The notes under the pieces were generated by a model that had not been told where the DNA came from, did not search any database, and was given only the letters and a program-made list of their open reading frames with translations. Positions 13,197 to 14,333 of a stretch of DNA of 14,333 nucleotides are shown here, piece by piece. Origin of the DNA: Phycisphaeraceae bacterium (GTDB lineage: Bacteria; Planctomycetota; Phycisphaerae; Phycisphaerales; Zrk34). The DNA lies in contig JANQJT010000212.1 in the NCBI GenBank assembly GCA_028281485.1, forward strand, positions 1 to 14,333. Direction: 5' to 3'. The position numbers and the translations under genes were made by a program. Every line of letters begins with the position of its first letter. The first letter of the stretch is position 1.

Positions 13197-14333
13197 ATGG
13201 CACTAACCGAACCCATCCTCGTACGGCGCATCCCCACTCACCCCTGGGGCAATCCCGACGATCGCAAGTACATCGACTTCGAGCGCTACAGCGCAACCGG
13301 CGGCTACGCGGCGCTGAAGCAGGCGATGGACATCAAGCCCGCCGACCTGATCGACACGGTCAAGGCGTCGGAGCTGCGCGGCCGCGGCGGCGCGGGCTTC
13401 TCCGCCGGCCTCAAGTGGTCGTTCCTTCCCGAGCCCGACGGCGAGCCCCGCTACCTCACCGTCAACGCCGACGAATCCGAGCCCGGCACCTTCAAGGACA
13501 GGCTGCTGATGGATTACGACCCCCACATGCTGCTGGAGGGCATCGGCATCTGCATGCTCGCCTGCAACATCGACACGTCCTACATCTACATCCGCGGCGA
13601 GTATCACGAGACGTACTACGCGCTGGAGCGCGCCCGCAAGGAGGCGTACGCCAACGGCGTGTTTGGGGAGAAGAGCTTCCTGGGCAAGATCAACGGCCGC
13701 GTGCCCAACGTGTACATCCACCGCGGCGCGGGCGCGTACGTCTGCGGCGAGGAGACGGGGCTGCTCGAGTCGCTGGAGGGCAAGCGCGGCTGGCCGCGCA
13801 TCAAGCCGCCCTTCCCCGCGATCAAGGGCGCGTTCGGTCGTCCGACCGTGATCAACAACGTGGAGACCATCGCCGTCCTGCCCGACATCGTCTCGCGCGG
13901 CAGCGACTGGTTCCGCTCGCTGGGGCGCGGCTCGACGCTGAGCGACAAGGCGCCCGGATCGTACGGGCCGAAGCTGTACGGCATCTCCGGCCACGTGAAT
14001 CGGCCCGGCGTGTACGAGGAAGAACTCGGCATCAAGATGTCCGACCTCGTGGAGAACTACGCCCAGGGCGTGCGCGGCGGCAAGAAGTACAAGGCGGCGA
14101 TCCCCGGCGGCGTGGCGATGGGCTTCCTCGGTGCCGACCAGTGGGACGCGGAACTCGATTTCGACTGCGGCCGTCGCTACAACGTGCTCGGCCTGGGCAC
14201 GGCGGGCGTGATCGTCATGGACGAGGACACCTCGATCGTCTCGGCGACGCGCAACATCGTGCACTTCTTCATGCACGAGTCGTGCGGCCAGTGCACGCCG
14301 TGTCGCGAGGGATCGGCGTGGGCGTACAAGATC
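13197..14333 (+). CDS. nuoF: NADH-quinone oxidoreductase (complex I) subunit F, 3' end cut by window
   Basis: The 51-kDa-type subunit that binds NADH and FMN and holds the N3 [4Fe-4S] cluster, so it is where electrons enter complex I. The 379 residues present show the Gly-rich NADH/FMN loop RGRGGAGF at 61-68 and NADESEPGTFKDR at 90-102 (flavin site). GAGAYVCGEETGLLESLEG lies at 177-195, and the first three N3 ligands Cys363, Cys366 and Cys369 are in CGQCTPC. The fourth ligand and the C-terminal helix bundle lie past the window end. The ATG at 13197 has AAGG 7 bases upstream. The frame runs to the last base without a stop. Confidence 0.97.
   Translation, partial: MALTEPILVRRIPTHPWGNPDDRKYIDFERYSATGGYAALKQAMDIKPADLIDTVKASELRGRGGAGFSAGLKWSFLPEPDGEPRYLTVNADESEPGTFKDRLLMDYDPHMLLEGIGICMLACNIDTSYIYIRGEYHETYYALERARKEAYANGVFGEKSFLGKINGRVPNVYIHRGAGAYVCGEETGLLESLEGKRGWPRIKPPFPAIKGAFGRPTVINNVETIAVLPDIVSRGSDWFRSLGRGSTLSDKAPGSYGPKLYGISGHVNRPGVYEEELGIKMSDLVENYAQGVRGGKKYKAAIPGGVAMGFLGADQWDAELDFDCGRRYNVLGLGTAGVIVMDEDTSIVSATRNIVHFFMHESCGQCTPCREGSAWAYKI

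Noticed and set aside
13203..14276. 357-codon minus-strand frame opposite nuoF
   Set aside because: Shadow frame; nuoF is clear on the plus strand and runs open to the window end.
1..14333. Mobile elements, CRISPR arrays, prophage or defence genes
   Set aside because: No transposase, integrase, terminal repeats, regularly spaced repeats or phage genes were found; the only tRNA shows no attachment-site duplication nearby.

Overview
The window is GC-rich bacterial chromosome, about 14.3 kb, densely coded on both strands. The gene set and several protein styles point to a planctomycete, most likely class Phycisphaerae. The clues are a DnaA whose N-terminal domain looks planctomycetal, an ExbD/TonB-like pair, Gram-negative style lipoproteins and a type II secretion F-like protein. 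This placement is an inference from sequence character; no search was run. I see no phage, insertion sequence, CRISPR array or defence island. This is mostly core chromosome with a few unusual small genes.

Layout, left half. The 5' end holds the C-terminal part of a type II secretion/pilus F-family membrane protein. It is followed by an exported, probably lipid-anchored MsrA that ends at a hairpin shared with a convergent minus-strand block. That block reads, from right to left, a polytopic membrane protein, a SlyX-like coiled-coil protein, and a small lipoprotein made of 18-residue repeats. A divergent intergenic region then leads to plus-strand genes for a diacylglycerol-kinase-family lipid kinase and an RsmB/NOL1-type m5C RNA methyltransferase. 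Facing them is an A-type Fe-S carrier (ErpA/IscA family) with its own intrinsic terminator.

Middle. An ExbD-like protein and a TonB-like proline-rich protein form a pair with no ExbB next to them. A tRNA-Arg(CCG) with a good terminator follows. A minus-strand sugar-phosphate-cyclase of the EboD/3-dehydroquinate-synthase type lies between the tRNA and dnaA.

Right half. dnaA is followed by a 413-base non-coding region. It carries one perfect DnaA box, a tandem pair of ATCCACAG elements one helical turn apart, an AT-richer stretch and promoter-like elements, so it is a reasonable oriC candidate. Beyond it a respiratory complex I operon starts at nuoD (nuoD, nuoE, an unrecognised 59-codon gene, then nuoF cut by the window end). 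nuoA, nuoB and nuoC are not upstream.

No clearly undescribed multi-gene system is visible. The points most worth a second look are the repeat lipoprotein, the lone EboD-like enzyme, the ExbB-less ExbD/TonB pair, the dnaA-nuoD intergenic region and the small gene inside the nuo operon.
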